64,000 nt of DNA from Halomonas litopenaei (GTDB lineage: Bacteria; Pseudomonadota; Gammaproteobacteria; Pseudomonadales; Halomonadaceae), in the NCBI RefSeq assembly GCF_017303055.1, contig NZ_JAEKJT010000004.1, positions 248,001 to 312,000 of the forward strand. The letters are read 5' to 3'. The notes beneath the pieces were generated by a model that was given only the letters and a program-made list of their open reading frames with translations, did not search any database and had not been told where the DNA came from. A program made the position numbers and the translations under genes. Positions 38,347 to 47,525 of the stretch are shown here, piece by piece (the first letter of the stretch is position 1; each line of letters opens with the position of its first letter).

Positions 38347-38712
38347 ATGGATCAGGTGCTGATCGAAGGCCTTGAGCTGGACACCGTCATTGGCGTCTAC
38401 GACTGGGAGCGCTCCATTACCCAGCGTCTGATAGTGGATCTCACGCTGGCGACGGATATCCGGGCAGCGGCCGCGGATGACGACCTGAGCAAGACGCTCG
38501 ACTACGACGCCATCAGTCGTCGCATTGGTGTCTTCGCCTCGGAGCATGACTTCCAGCTGGTAGAAACCTTTGCCGAGCGCCTGGCGTCGCTGCTGATGCA
38601 GGAATACGGGATCAGCTGGCTGAGAATGACCTTGCGCAAGCCCGGCGCTGTGGCCAATGCCGCCTCGGTAGGCGTGCGCATCGAGCGTGGTACACCAGCG
38701 GGAGGACATTGA
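38347..38712 (+). CDS. folB: dihydroneopterin aldolase FolB
   Basis: A 121-residue cytoplasmic enzyme of folate biosynthesis, cleaving 7,8-dihydroneopterin to 6-hydroxymethyl-dihydropterin and glycolaldehyde. Family motifs are LIEGLELDTVIGVYDWER, LSKTLDYDAISRRI, FQLVETFAERLA and the C-terminal LRKPGAVANAASVGVRIER. The ATG at 38347 gives the usual length; there is only a weak ribosome-binding site. Its stop overlaps the folK start by one base, so the two are coupled. Confidence 0.96.
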   Translation: MDQVLIEGLELDTVIGVYDWERSITQRLIVDLTLATDIRAAAADDDLSKTLDYDAISRRIGVFASEHDFQLVETFAERLASLLMQEYGISWLRMTLRKPGAVANAASVGVRIERGTPAGGH

Positions 38713-39233
38713 TGCGACTGGTCACCCTGAGCCTGGGCAGCAATATCGAACGGGAGCACCACATCACGGTGTGCCTGGATGCCTTGGCCGACACCTTTGG
38801 CCAGTTGGCCGTTTCCCGCGTATTCGAGAGCACACCGGTGGGCTTCGAGGACGGCCGCAATTTCTTCAACCTGGTGGTCGCCCTTCACTGCGACTGGAGC
38901 GTCGGCGAGCTGCAAGCTTGGTGCAAGCGATTGGAGAGCACCAACGGCCGCAGCAAGGACAGTCCAAAGTTCAGCCCCCGCACCCTTGATGTCGATATTC
39001 TTACCGTCGACTCGCTGACCGGGGAGGTCGACGGCGTCGGCCTGCCACGCGGCGAGATCCTGCACCACGCCTTCGTCCTGTGGCCGATGGCCGAGCTGCT
39101 CCCCGACCATCGCCATCCCGTCGTGGGGCGCCGGTATCAGGAGCTCTGGCAAGCGTTCGACGATGGCAGCCAACAGCTGTGGCCCGTCGAGTTTCACTGG
39201 CGCGGAGAAGCGCTACCGCTGCCCTCCCGTTGA
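38712..39233 (+). CDS. folK: 6-hydroxymethyl-7,8-dihydropterin pyrophosphokinase FolK
   Basis: A 173-residue HPPK that pyrophosphorylates the product of FolB, feeding dihydropteroate synthase. Signature segments are LVTLSLGSNIEREHH, ESTPVGFEDGRNFFNLVV and FSPRTLDVDIL with the metal-binding Asp pair. The ATG at 38712 has GGAGGA five to six bases upstream. It ends only four bases from the end of cca on the other strand, so no terminator fits between them. Confidence 0.95.
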   Translation: MRLVTLSLGSNIEREHHITVCLDALADTFGQLAVSRVFESTPVGFEDGRNFFNLVVALHCDWSVGELQAWCKRLESTNGRSKDSPKFSPRTLDVDILTVDSLTGEVDGVGLPRGEILHHAFVLWPMAELLPDHRHPVVGRRYQELWQAFDDGSQQLWPVEFHWRGEALPLPSR

Positions 39234-39237
39234 AGGG

Positions 39238-40407
39238 TCAGCGCCCGCCCTGGTGAAAGCACGCCAGGCGACGTCGCCTCAGCTCCTGCCCCAGCTCCGC
39301 CCCTTTGAAGCCCTGATCAAGCAGCTCTTGCGGGGCAAGCGAGCGCGCCTGATCGACCCCACGCGCCAACCAGGCCGCCTGCTCGGGCACCTCCATGGCC
39401 AGCAACGACAGCAGGGGCGCGACTCTCTCGCTGCGCCGCCAGGCATCGATGCCGTCACACCAGGTCATGGCTATCCTGCTGGGCTCTTCTGAGCCTGCAC
39501 CGTCGGCCAGCTGCGCCTTGAGCTCACGGGTCAGCGCCAGCTGGTGTCCCAGATCACGATACGGGTTGGGCACCTTCAAGGCCTGTTCAAGCTGGCGACG
39601 CTGCTCGACCGGCAGGGCCTCCACCAGGCGACCCCAGCGCCAAACGGGCTGGCCCGCAAGGGCCGAGGGCAATGCGCTCATTCTCTCGCAGGCGCGCTTG
39701 AACTCGGCCGCTCCTGGCTGTACCAAGCCAGGCATCAGCCGTGACAGTGCACCGCATGAGTCCAGCGCTTCGAAGTAGCGCCGGGGCTCTGGCTCGCCCA
39801 GCGCCTTCTCGGTTTCCACCCAGACGCGCTCAGCCACCAGGTGATCCAGCTCGCCGCTGTCGGCCAGCTGTTTCATCAGCGCTTGCGTACTCTCGGCAAT
39901 GGTAAACCCGAGGCCGGCGTAGCGAGCGAGAAAGCGCGCTGTGCGCAACACCCTCAGCGGATCTTCGACGAAGGCCTGGCTGACATGACGCAAGCGCCGC
40001 TGCTCCAGGTCGCGACGCCCGTTGAAAGGGTCCACCAGGTGCCCATCGAGCGACTCGGCCATGGCATTGATCGTCAGATCGCGCCGCCCAAGGTCCTCCT
40101 CCAGGGTGACGTCAGGACTTGCATGCACCTCAAAGCCGGTATATCCGTGCCCGGACTTTCGCTCGGTACGGGCAAGGGCATACTCCTCATGGGTACGGGG
40201 ATGCAGGAACACCGGAAAATCCCGGCCTACCGGCGTGAAACCACGCTCCCGCATCGACGCTGGGGTCTCGCCAACGACCACCCAGTCCGTGTCCTTGACT
40301 GGCCATCCCAGCAGCGCGTCACGCACCGCACCCCCCACCCGGTAACGTTCAAGACCGGCACAAGGGTCCGTGCTGCCATGGTGCTTTCCCGGCATCTCAG
40401 GGGCCAT
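39238..40407 (-). CDS. cca: tRNA CCA-adding nucleotidyltransferase
   Basis: A 389-residue class II nucleotidyltransferase that adds or repairs the 3'-CCA of tRNA. The head domain contains [20 protein letters not shown] with the catalytic Asp pair and [23 protein letters not shown]. The motif [15 protein letters not shown] follows. After about residue 230 I see no HD phosphohydrolase motif, unlike E. coli Cca. The N-terminal 20 residues may be an over-long start, but ATG 40407 has AAGGGC upstream. It starts three bases after glpE, so both are probably co-transcribed. Confidence 0.95.
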   Translation of the reverse strand: MAPEMPGKHHGSTDPCAGLERYRVGGAVRDALLGWPVKDTDWVVVGETPASMRERGFTPVGRDFPVFLHPRTHEEYALARTERKSGHGYTGFEVHASPDVTLEEDLGRRDLTINAMAESLDGHLVDPFNGRRDLEQRRLRHVSQAFVEDPLRVLRTARFLARYAGLGFTIAESTQALMKQLADSGELDHLVAERVWVETEKALGEPEPRRYFEALDSCGALSRLMPGLVQPGAAEFKRACERMSALPSALAGQPVWRWGRLVEALPVEQRRQLEQALKVPNPYRDLGHQLALTRELKAQLADGAGSEEPSRIAMTWCDGIDAWRRSERVAPLLSLLAMEVPEQAAWLARGVDQARSLAPQELLDQGFKGAELGQELRRRRLACFHQGGR

Positions 40408-40409
40408 GT

Positions 40410-40742
40410 TCAGCCCTTGCTGACGCGTTCAGGCAGAACGTGCTGCCACTGGGTGAAACCGCCGTCGAGGCTATAGACCTGGGTAAATCCCTGAGCGGCC
40501 AGCCAACTCGCCGCCTGCTGGCTGGAATGGCCGTGATAGCACACCACCACCAGCGGAGTATCCTTGGCGGTTTCCGCGACAAGCGGGCCCACGCTGTCAT
40601 TGTCCAGGTGGCGGCTACCGGGGATATGCCCTTGGGCAAAGCTGCCCGGATCGCGAATATCGACAAGGCAAAGCTCACCGCCCTGATCCAGCCATTGTTG
40701 AAGGCGTTCGATATCGAGGTGCTCGAAGGTCGCCGCTGTCAT
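40410..40742 (-). CDS. glpE: thiosulfate sulfurtransferase GlpE (single-domain rhodanese)
   Basis: A 110-residue rhodanese. The active-site loop CYHGHSSQ is the form characteristic of GlpE, and the fold motifs ([29 protein letters not shown]) are complete. It transfers sulfane sulfur from thiosulfate to cyanide or thioredoxin; the physiological role is uncertain in most bacteria. The ATG at 40742 has GGAG six bases upstream; the longer frame is not family-like. It lies between apaH and cca on the same strand. Confidence 0.93.
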   Translation of the reverse strand: MTAATFEHLDIERLQQWLDQGGELCLVDIRDPGSFAQGHIPGSRHLDNDSVGPLVAETAKDTPLVVVCYHGHSSQQAASWLAAQGFTQVYSLDGGFTQWQHVLPERVSKG

Positions 40743-40829
40743 GCAAAACTCCAGAAGGCAAAAGCAAGAGGCCCATGGGCAACGCCGCACATGAGCGTGG
40801 CGGATGCCGCACAACGGGCTTGGTATCGG

Positions 40830-41648
40830 TTATCGCGTGATCTGCTGGCGGCTCGGAACGCTGATTCGCTCTCCGCTTGCCATATCCAGCGCGGTCAGGC
40901 TGCCGCCCCAGACGCAGCCGGTATCCAGGGCCTCTGCCCTCACCCTGCGATCTGGCGCGGTGCCATTGAGCGCCGCCCAATGGCCGAACAGCAGCCACGG
41001 ATCGTCGGCACGGGGATACTGAAACCAGGGGGAAAATCCCTCAGGGGCACTATCCAGGCCTTCCTTGGCGTCAAAATCGAGACGCCCCTCGGCGTCGATG
41101 AAACGCATCCTGGTGAGGGTGTTCACGATGGCCCGGTAGCGATCTACGCCCTCCTGATGGGGCTTGAAGCGTCGCGGCCGGTTGCCATACATCCGCGACA
41201 GGAAGTCGCCGGACTGCTCTCCCGTCAGCACCCAGGACACCTCTCCGGCGAGCCCCTCGGCCTGCTCCACCGACCACTGGGGCGGTAGCCCGGCATGGGT
41301 CATCACGGCCTCTCCGTCACGCAGCAGCAGCGGCCTGGCCTGGAGCCAGTCGAGCAGCGTATCGCGATCGGGCACTGCCAGAATGTCGTCAAGGGTGTCC
41401 TTGCGCTTGAGCGAAGCCCCACCTCGTGCCACCGCCAGCAGATGCAGGTCATGGTTGCCCAGCACCACCTTGGCAGCAGAACCGAGGGCCATGACGTCCC
41501 GCAGGCAATCCAGGGATCCGGGCCCGCGATTGACCAGGTCCCCCGCAAGCCACAGCTCATCACGACGCGGATCGAAGCTGAGCGCCTCCAGCAGCTCGAC
41601 AAACTCCTGATGGCAGCCCTGCAGGTCTCCAATGGCGTATCGGCTCAT
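40830..41648 (-). CDS. apaH: symmetrical bis(5'-nucleosyl)-tetraphosphatase ApaH
   Basis: A 272-residue metallophosphatase that splits Ap4A into two ADP and also removes Np4-type RNA caps in other bacteria. The metallophosphatase motifs AIGDLQGCHQEF, WLAGDLVNRGPGS and VVLGNHDLHLLA are intact. The ATG at 41648 has GGGAG upstream and gives the usual family start (MSRYAIGDLQGC). An earlier ATG at 41672 directly abuts the apaG stop but has no ribosome-binding site. It is the last gene of the lptD-surA-pdxA-rsmA-apaG-apaH series. Confidence 0.96.
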   Translation of the reverse strand: MSRYAIGDLQGCHQEFVELLEALSFDPRRDELWLAGDLVNRGPGSLDCLRDVMALGSAAKVVLGNHDLHLLAVARGGASLKRKDTLDDILAVPDRDTLLDWLQARPLLLRDGEAVMTHAGLPPQWSVEQAEGLAGEVSWVLTGEQSGDFLSRMYGNRPRRFKPHQEGVDRYRAIVNTLTRMRFIDAEGRLDFDAKEGLDSAPEGFSPWFQYPRADDPWLLFGHWAALNGTAPDRRVRAEALDTGCVWGGSLTALDMASGERISVPSRQQITR

Positions 41649-41672
41649 GCGTCTCCCGCTGTCGTCAGACAT

Positions 41673-42053
41673 TCAATGAATCTGGTTGGGCGTGGCCAGG
41701 CGGAACACCGAGATCGGCACCTCGAACGGTCGCTGGCTGGCCGTATCGACGCAGGTGTAGGCGCCTTCCATAAAGCCTACCGGCCCATCGAGTATCGCCC
41801 TGCTGGTGTACTGAAATGTCTGGCCAGGACCTATCATCGGCTGCTTGCCGACCACGCCCTTGCCACGCACTTCCTGCACCTGCCCGCTCGTCTGGGTGAT
41901 CTTCCAGAACCGGGCCATGAGCTGGATATTACCGCTTGAGTGATTGTGAACCGTGACCGTATAGCTGAACACAAAGCGATCTTCCAGCGGCGCAGACTCG
42001 TCCTCACGAAAGGCCGGTGTCACGTCAACGCGCACGTCGGGGTGCTCGTTCAT
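41673..42053 (-). CDS. apaG: ApaG protein
   Basis: A 126-residue protein of the ApaG/DUF525 fold (fibronectin-III-like beta sandwich). Family segments are RFVFSYTVTVHNHSSGNIQL, RFWKITQTSG and the glycine-rich GKGVVGKQPMIGPGQTFQYTS. Its biochemical function is unsettled, though it is often linked to Ap4A/ApaH metabolism or divalent-cation tolerance. Its ATG overlaps the rsmA stop by four bases. Confidence 0.95.
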   Translation of the reverse strand: MNEHPDVRVDVTPAFREDESAPLEDRFVFSYTVTVHNHSSGNIQLMARFWKITQTSGQVQEVRGKGVVGKQPMIGPGQTFQYTSRAILDGPVGFMEGAYTCVDTASQRPFEVPISVFRLATPNQIH

Positions 42054-42916
42054 GCGGGTGTCTCCTCCCCAGTGTCCTGATCCCCCTGTGTGTCATGATC
42101 CGCTGAAGCATTACCTTGCTGCTGGTACACCGCATTGGCGATCGCGACAAACTCTGCCACCTCCAGGGTCTGCGGACGGCGACCAGGATCAATCCCAAGT
42201 TCGGCCAGGGCATCGCCATCAATGCGCCCCTTGAGGTTGTTGCGCAGGGTCTTGCGGCGCTGGCCAAAGGCCTCTCGCACGATATCGAACAGCAGCGTCT
42301 CATCCTGGGCCGGCGCGACCTTCTGCTGACGCGGGGTCATGCGCACAATGGCAGAGTCTACCTTGGGCCGCGGAACAAACGCCTCAGGGGGAACCACAAA
42401 CAGTGACTCGACCTCGCAGAAATACTGCGCCAGCACCGACAGTCGGCCACGATCTCCGCCACCGGCGGGAGCGGCCAGACGATCCACCACTTCCTTCTGC
42501 AGCATGAAGTGCATGTCCTGAACCGCAGAGCCAGCGCGTAGCAGGTGTGAAATCAGCGGAGTCGATATGTTGTAGGGCAGGTTACCGACAACACGCAGCG
42601 GCTGTCCGTCGCCACGCAGCGCCTGGAAATCCATCTTGAGGGCGTCGCCCTCATGGATCACGAACGCCGGGTGATTGAAGAACTGCACACGCAGGCCCGG
42701 GATCAGGTCGCGGTCCAGCTCGATAACCTCCAGGTGCCCTTCGGTCGCCTCCAGCAATGGCTCGGTCAGCGCTCCCTGACCGGGGCCGATCTCGACCACG
42801 CGCTCACCAGGGCGCGCGCCGATGGAGCGAACGATGCGGGAAATGACGCCATGGTCACGCAAGAAGTTTTGACCGAAGCGCTTGCGAGCCCGGTGCGCCG
42901 TAGGGCGGGATGACAT
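42050..42916 (-). CDS. rsmA: 16S rRNA (adenine1518/1519-N6)-dimethyltransferase RsmA (KsgA)
   Basis: A 288-residue SAM-dependent methyltransferase that dimethylates A1518 and A1519 of 16S rRNA late in 30S assembly. The start KRFGQNFLRDHGVI, motif I VEIGPGQGALTEPLL and the catalytic VVGNLPYNISTPLI are typical. The C-terminus has about 20 extra Asp/Glu/Gln residues. It is in the usual place between pdxA and apaG, and 116 bases separate it from pdxA. Confidence 0.97.
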   Translation of the reverse strand: MSSRPTAHRARKRFGQNFLRDHGVISRIVRSIGARPGERVVEIGPGQGALTEPLLEATEGHLEVIELDRDLIPGLRVQFFNHPAFVIHEGDALKMDFQALRGDGQPLRVVGNLPYNISTPLISHLLRAGSAVQDMHFMLQKEVVDRLAAPAGGGDRGRLSVLAQYFCEVESLFVVPPEAFVPRPKVDSAIVRMTPRQQKVAPAQDETLLFDIVREAFGQRRKTLRNNLKGRIDGDALAELGIDPGRRPQTLEVAEFVAIANAVYQQQGNASADHDTQGDQDTGEETPA

Positions 42917-43032
42917 GCTTGAATCCTTTATGAAACCAAGGGGAGCGCCAAATCAATATAGCGAGCGATGATAGGGCGCTGATGGCCAGAGCGCAAAGGC
43001 TGGCCAAGGTCGGGCAGGGGAAAACGGCCGAT

Positions 43033-44070
43033 TCAGCCCGCCTGGGCCAGGGCCCCCATCTGTTCGGCCAGGCTAATCGCCACTGCCAGGCTCTGCGGGC
43101 TGGCCTGCCCGGTCCCTGCCAGGTCAAGAGCCGTGCCGTGATCGACCGAGGTGCGCGCCAGCGGCAACCCTAGCGTGATGTTGGCGGCCTGACCGAACCC
43201 TGAATACTTCAGAACAGGTAGACCCTGGTCGTGGTACATCGCCAGCACGGCATCGACGCCGGCGAGGTGTCGAGGCGTAAACAGCGTATCCGCGGGCAGC
43301 GGACCATCGAGGCAGAACCCTTCGGCCCGCAGCCGCTCCAGCGTCGGGGAGATCACCTCTATCTCCTCACGCCCAAGGTGGCCCCCCTCTCCCGCATGGG
43401 GGTTCAAGCCACATACGGCGATGCGCGGAGCCTTCACCGCGAAGTAACGGGTCAAGTCCTGCGCCAGGATCCGCAAGACCCGCTCGAGGCTTGCCTGGGA
43501 CAGGGCGTCGGCCACTTCTCGCAGCGGCAAGTGAGTCGTGGCCAAGGCGACCCTGAGGGGCGTCGGGAGCGTGTCACTGGCTGCTTCCACACGTCCATGC
43601 AAGGCGTGGTCGGTCGCCAGCATCATGACCACCTCCTCTACCCCGCATGCATCGCGCAGGTATTCGGTGTGGCCGGTAAAACCGTCATGACCGCCGTCGC
43701 AGATCACGCCCTTGTGCAGGGGCGCGGTGACCATTGCGGCAGCGTTGCCCGCCAGACACTGCGTCACCGCAAGGTCCAGGGTCGCCAGCACATAGTCAGC
43801 GTTGGCGGGATCGAGCACCCCGGGAATGCAGCGGGCTTTCATGTCCACCGGCCACACCGCCAGGCGCCCGACCCTGGGGCCCGGATGCGGCTGACCCGGC
43901 GCCGTGACGGCCACCTCGATGTCCAGCGCCAGCGCCTCGGCCCGCTCCCTCAACAGCACTGGGTCGCCAATGGCGACCCAGTCAGTGGCATCTGCCGCCG
44001 CCAGCATCAACGCGAGCTCCGGGCCAATGCCCGCAGGCTCTCCGGTGGTGACTACGATAGGCGCTTTCAC
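43033..44070 (-). CDS. pdxA: 4-hydroxythreonine-4-phosphate dehydrogenase PdxA
   Basis: A 345-residue NAD-dependent dehydrogenase of the DXP-dependent pyridoxal 5'-phosphate pathway. Diagnostic segments are VVTTGEPAGIGPELAL at the start, the zinc-ligand stretch DGFTGHTEYL, and the C-terminal AMYHDQGLPVLKYSGFGQAAN and PLARTSVDHGTALD. Length is normal. It follows surA with a 78-base spacer on the same strand. PLP supply fits the several PLP-linked genes nearby only in a general way. Confidence 0.97.
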   Translation of the reverse strand: MKAPIVVTTGEPAGIGPELALMLAAADATDWVAIGDPVLLRERAEALALDIEVAVTAPGQPHPGPRVGRLAVWPVDMKARCIPGVLDPANADYVLATLDLAVTQCLAGNAAAMVTAPLHKGVICDGGHDGFTGHTEYLRDACGVEEVVMMLATDHALHGRVEAASDTLPTPLRVALATTHLPLREVADALSQASLERVLRILAQDLTRYFAVKAPRIAVCGLNPHAGEGGHLGREEIEVISPTLERLRAEGFCLDGPLPADTLFTPRHLAGVDAVLAMYHDQGLPVLKYSGFGQAANITLGLPLARTSVDHGTALDLAGTGQASPQSLAVAISLAEQMGALAQAG

Positions 44071-44148
44071 TTGCCGCTCACCTGTTGCGCTTTCACATCC
44101 ACCTCATTGGCCTCTTCACGACAGTGACACCCGCTTGCTGACGCGCCT

Positions 44149-44790
44149 TCACCCCTGGTTCAGGCGCTTCTCGACGAAGGCTTCGCCGCGAATTTCCTGC
44201 ATCCACTTCTCCAGCTCATCACCCACCTTACGCTGGAAAATCGCCTGACGTGCCTGGTCGCGGGTAGCACCCACGCCTTCCTGCTGCAGGAAGCGCTCGA
44301 CTTCAGCCTCGGAAATATTGACGCGACTGGATACCTGAGCCTGCTGGACCTTCATGATCAGCATCTCGCGGCGGATCTGATCACGCACCTGGGCAAGGCT
44401 GGTGCCCTGTGACTCGAGACGATCCGCAAACTGCTCCAGTGTGGCGCCATTCTGGTTGGCCACGGAGCGTACCTGGCGATTGAGCTCGGTCTCGTCGACA
44501 CTCAGGTTCATGCGCTCGGCCAGCTGCACCTCGATTTCCTCGACAATCATGCGATCGAGAATCTGCTCACGCAGCGCTTGCTCCGGGGGCAGCGCCATGT
44601 CGCTGGTGCGCAGGCGTGCCATGGCCTGGTCGACACGTTCGTCCAGGTCCGATGCCATGATGGCGTCTTCATTGACCACAGCAACAATGCGATCCAGCGA
44701 CTGACGGTAACCGTCCTGGGCATTGGCAGCCACGGTGGTCAGCGCCAGACAGGCGGCCAGCGCCACGGCGGCAAGGGGTCGGCTACGCAT
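44149..44790 (-). CDS. surA: SurA-type periplasmic chaperone lacking both parvulin domains
   Basis: A 213-residue periplasmic protein, about half the usual length of roughly 430. A signal peptide (residues 1-24, cleavage after VAANA) is followed by a complete SurA N-domain (DRIVAVVNEDAIMASDLDER through VSSRVNISEAEVERFLQQ). From about residue 175 it continues directly into the C-terminal SurA helix (QAIFQRKVGDELEKWMQEIR). Neither parvulin PPIase domain is present, and the join is in one uninterrupted frame, so this is not a frameshift. It lies between lptD and pdxA exactly where surA is expected. It probably acts as a chaperone for outer-membrane proteins such as LptD, without isomerase activity. 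Confidence 0.9.
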   Translation of the reverse strand: MRSRPLAAVALAACLALTTVAANAQDGYRQSLDRIVAVVNEDAIMASDLDERVDQAMARLRTSDMALPPEQALREQILDRMIVEEIEVQLAERMNLSVDETELNRQVRSVANQNGATLEQFADRLESQGTSLAQVRDQIRREMLIMKVQQAQVSSRVNISEAEVERFLQQEGVGATRDQARQAIFQRKVGDELEKWMQEIRGEAFVEKRLNQG

Positions 44791-44874
44791 AATCTTGCTT
44801 CCTCGTTCACTCAGAAATTCGATGCGGCAGGCGTGTTAGAACCCGCCTGCCGCAGGATAGTTCGCAGGAGATAC

Positions 44875-47337
44875 TCAGTTCAGGCCAGGACGATAGCCGG
44901 GCACCGCTGACTGGAAGTAGGTGTCGGCCTCGCCACCGAAGCCACCCAGGCCCTTGAGCACGAAGCGCAGGAACAGACCGCGATCCGTGGTGTCATCCTC
45001 GATATTGTTGGCCGTGTCCTCGTCTTCGATCCACTCACGCCAGACGACCTGCACACCATAGCAGCAGTCGTTCCACTGCACACCCGCCATCTGGTCGAGG
45101 GCGCGATCATTGGTGTTGTCGTAGAGGACTCGCCCGATGATGTCGAAACGATCCGTGGCCTTGTAGGCAAACGACAGGTCGTATTCTTCCCTGTTGTAGT
45201 TACGGATGTCGTCGGCATCGTCCGCGTTGTCGAAGCCTTCCAGCTGCCAGCGGTAGCCAAGGTTGAGTACGTGGCCTGCATCGGCGCGATAGTGCACCCC
45301 GAGACCAGTGCTCTCGGTACGGCTCTTTTCATCGTCGTACAGCCACTGCCAGCGGGTGCTCCAGTTGTCGTTGATCGACCAGTTGATCCGTGTCACCCAG
45401 GGGGAACGGTCCCGCGTGGCATCGTAATAGTCGAACGACTCTTCGTCTCTGGGCAAGGTATCCGGGTCGCCAGCCATATCGATGTTGCGGTCCTCGAAGT
45501 AGGCTGCCTGGCCCACACCGATGGAGAGGCGCTCACGGCCGCTCTGATCTTCCAGGAAGCGACTTTCCACGCCGTAGGACAGTCGGTTCAGGTCACCGAG
45601 CCGGTCCCCCCCAGAGAAGCGGTAAGGCGACCACAGCTGCCCCCATGAAAATGACAGCTCTTCAGTGTCGAAGTCGGGGAAGTCACTCTGGTCCCTTTCC
45701 GGCACGTAAGCGTAGTTCAGGCGTGGCTCCAGGGTCTGGCGCCAGTCATCACCACCGAAGGCGAAATCACGTTCGAAGATCAGGCCTGCGTCGATGGTGG
45801 TGACCGGCGCCGTCAGCGACGGACTCTCGGTGTTATCGGTGATGCGGTCATCGTAGTCGAGGTCATAGCTGGTGTGCTGCAAGGCCACGCGCGGCTCGAA
45901 GAAGCCCCAGCTCGGGTCAAAGCGATAGCCCACCGCAGGCGTCAGGTCGAGGCGTGCCCCCTTGACGTCCTCGCGCAGGGGAATGCGCCGAACCGTGTCC
46001 TCGTAGTCGTAGAAGCCGTTCTCATCGCCTTCGATATCACGCCAGAAGTAGGTCGCGTTGGAATTCCACTCCTGGTAGAAGCCAAGGTCCTGGGACCAGC
46101 GACCGTTGGCCGTGAGGCTAGGCAGACGGTAGAACGGCTTGTCACCTTCGTCGACCGGATCATCAAGCAACTGATAGCCCTGGGCCTTGGCCTGGAGCGA
46201 CCAGGTGTCACCCAGATAGTCGATCTGGGCCAGGCGAGGCATGTTGCTGGTATCGGCTTCGCCGAAGGTGCGCCCAAAGTCATCGAAATAGCGGCCATCA
46301 CTGGCGGCCCCATAGCGCAAGCGATACGGAATCCGCGAACTGAACCGACCGTAATGGCTGTAGTCGAAGTACCAGCGCTCGTCCCCGTTCTCGAGCTCGG
46401 TGGTCGAATCGTCATCCCCGGCGGACTTGTCGTCGCCGATGTAGGCGCCCTCGACGGTACCCTGGTCCGAGGGAAACAGGTAACGGAACTCACCGCCCAG
46501 CAGCAAGCCGCTATCCTGAATCCAGCGAGGGGTGATGGTGGCGTCATAGTTGGGCGCCAAGTTCAGATAGTAGGGCTGGGCGTAGTCCACGCCGCCGTCG
46601 GACACCCCGATGGTGGGCCAGAGAAAACCGCTCTGTCGGCGTTCATCGATCGGGAAGCGTACCCATGGCCAGTAGAACACCGGCACATCGCCGACTTCCA
46701 GGCGGGCATGCTTGGCCGTACCAAAGCCCTGATTGCGGTCCAGCAGAATGTCGTTACCGACCAGCCGCCAGGTGCTGTCACCGGGTTCACAGGTGGTAAA
46801 GCTGGCTTCTCGCAAGCGGAACACGTTGTCGCTGACGCGCTCCAGCTGAATGGCATCGCCGCGCAGGCGCGCCTCGTGGGCCACGTAATGGGCTGAGTCG
46901 ATGGTCGCCTGATCGCTGTCCAGCGACACCTGGGCGCTGTCTCCACGTACCAGCAGGCCCTTGTCACGCAGGGTCAGGGGACCACTGGCATTGGCCAGGT
47001 CGCGCTCCGGTGGCACCTGGACGCGGGTGGCCTCCAGCTGGGTGTCGCCCTTGCGCAGGATAACCTCGCCATCCAGCACGGTATCGCCATCCGTGCCGTA
47101 ATTGGCGGTGTTGGATTCGCTGTTGACCTGACCATCAATGGCCGGCGCAGGCAGTCGGTAGTCTGGCTCGACATAGTAGCCTCGACACACGGTCCCCGCG
47201 GGACGATCATCGCCCCAGGGCTGCCAATCCAGTTGGCCTGCCGGCAGGGAATCAGGGGGAGCCGCCCACAGGGGCGACGACACCAGACTAGTGGTGGCGA
47301 GGCCCGCCAGGGCCGTCCATGCGTATCGCTTGGCCAT
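44875..47337 (-). CDS. lptD: LPS-assembly protein LptD
   Basis: An 820-residue outer-membrane beta-barrel protein that inserts lipopolysaccharide into the outer leaflet with LptE. A signal peptide spans about residues 1-25 (cleavage after SPLWA). A beta-jellyroll OstA domain follows (SESNTANYGTDGDTVLDGEV) and then the large barrel. The conserved cysteines are C51, C183 and a C-terminal adjacent pair in NDCCYGVQ, which form the inter-domain disulfides in E. coli. It heads the surA-pdxA-rsmA-apaG-apaH cluster and has a good promoter upstream. Confidence 0.96.
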   Translation of the reverse strand: MAKRYAWTALAGLATTSLVSSPLWAAPPDSLPAGQLDWQPWGDDRPAGTVCRGYYVEPDYRLPAPAIDGQVNSESNTANYGTDGDTVLDGEVILRKGDTQLEATRVQVPPERDLANASGPLTLRDKGLLVRGDSAQVSLDSDQATIDSAHYVAHEARLRGDAIQLERVSDNVFRLREASFTTCEPGDSTWRLVGNDILLDRNQGFGTAKHARLEVGDVPVFYWPWVRFPIDERRQSGFLWPTIGVSDGGVDYAQPYYLNLAPNYDATITPRWIQDSGLLLGGEFRYLFPSDQGTVEGAYIGDDKSAGDDDSTTELENGDERWYFDYSHYGRFSSRIPYRLRYGAASDGRYFDDFGRTFGEADTSNMPRLAQIDYLGDTWSLQAKAQGYQLLDDPVDEGDKPFYRLPSLTANGRWSQDLGFYQEWNSNATYFWRDIEGDENGFYDYEDTVRRIPLREDVKGARLDLTPAVGYRFDPSWGFFEPRVALQHTSYDLDYDDRITDNTESPSLTAPVTTIDAGLIFERDFAFGGDDWRQTLEPRLNYAYVPERDQSDFPDFDTEELSFSWGQLWSPYRFSGGDRLGDLNRLSYGVESRFLEDQSGRERLSIGVGQAAYFEDRNIDMAGDPDTLPRDEESFDYYDATRDRSPWVTRINWSINDNWSTRWQWLYDDEKSRTESTGLGVHYRADAGHVLNLGYRWQLEGFDNADDADDIRNYNREEYDLSFAYKATDRFDIIGRVLYDNTNDRALDQMAGVQWNDCCYGVQVVWREWIEDEDTANNIEDDTTDRGLFLRFVLKGLGGFGGEADTYFQSAVPGYRPGLN

Positions 47338-47369
47338 GTTGCACGCTGTCCTCGACGGGGTGAATCGGT

Positions 47370-47397
47370 ATTATACAGGCCGCGGCCGGCCTGTAAC
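47370..47397 (-). promoter_or_regulatory. sigma-70 promoter candidate for lptD
   Basis: A perfect TATAAT (47370-47375, minus strand) is preceded by GTTACA (47392-47397) at 16 bases. It lies about 30 bases upstream of the lptD ATG. No sigma-E-like element is evident. Confidence 0.65.
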
Positions 47398-47525
47398 GCC
47401 GATCTGCTCCAGCAGGAGTTGCGCCACAGCCGCCCATGATCCATGCACAGCATGCGGTGAGGCCAACGGAGCGTCAACCGACTTTGCCAACCGTCGCCCT
47501 TCCGCTATCAGGAGTTCTCTCAGCA

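Noticed and set aside
44149..44790. surA as a frameshifted or truncated pseudogene
   Set aside because: N- and C-terminal SurA parts are in one continuous frame with a proper stop, and the missing part corresponds to whole domains.
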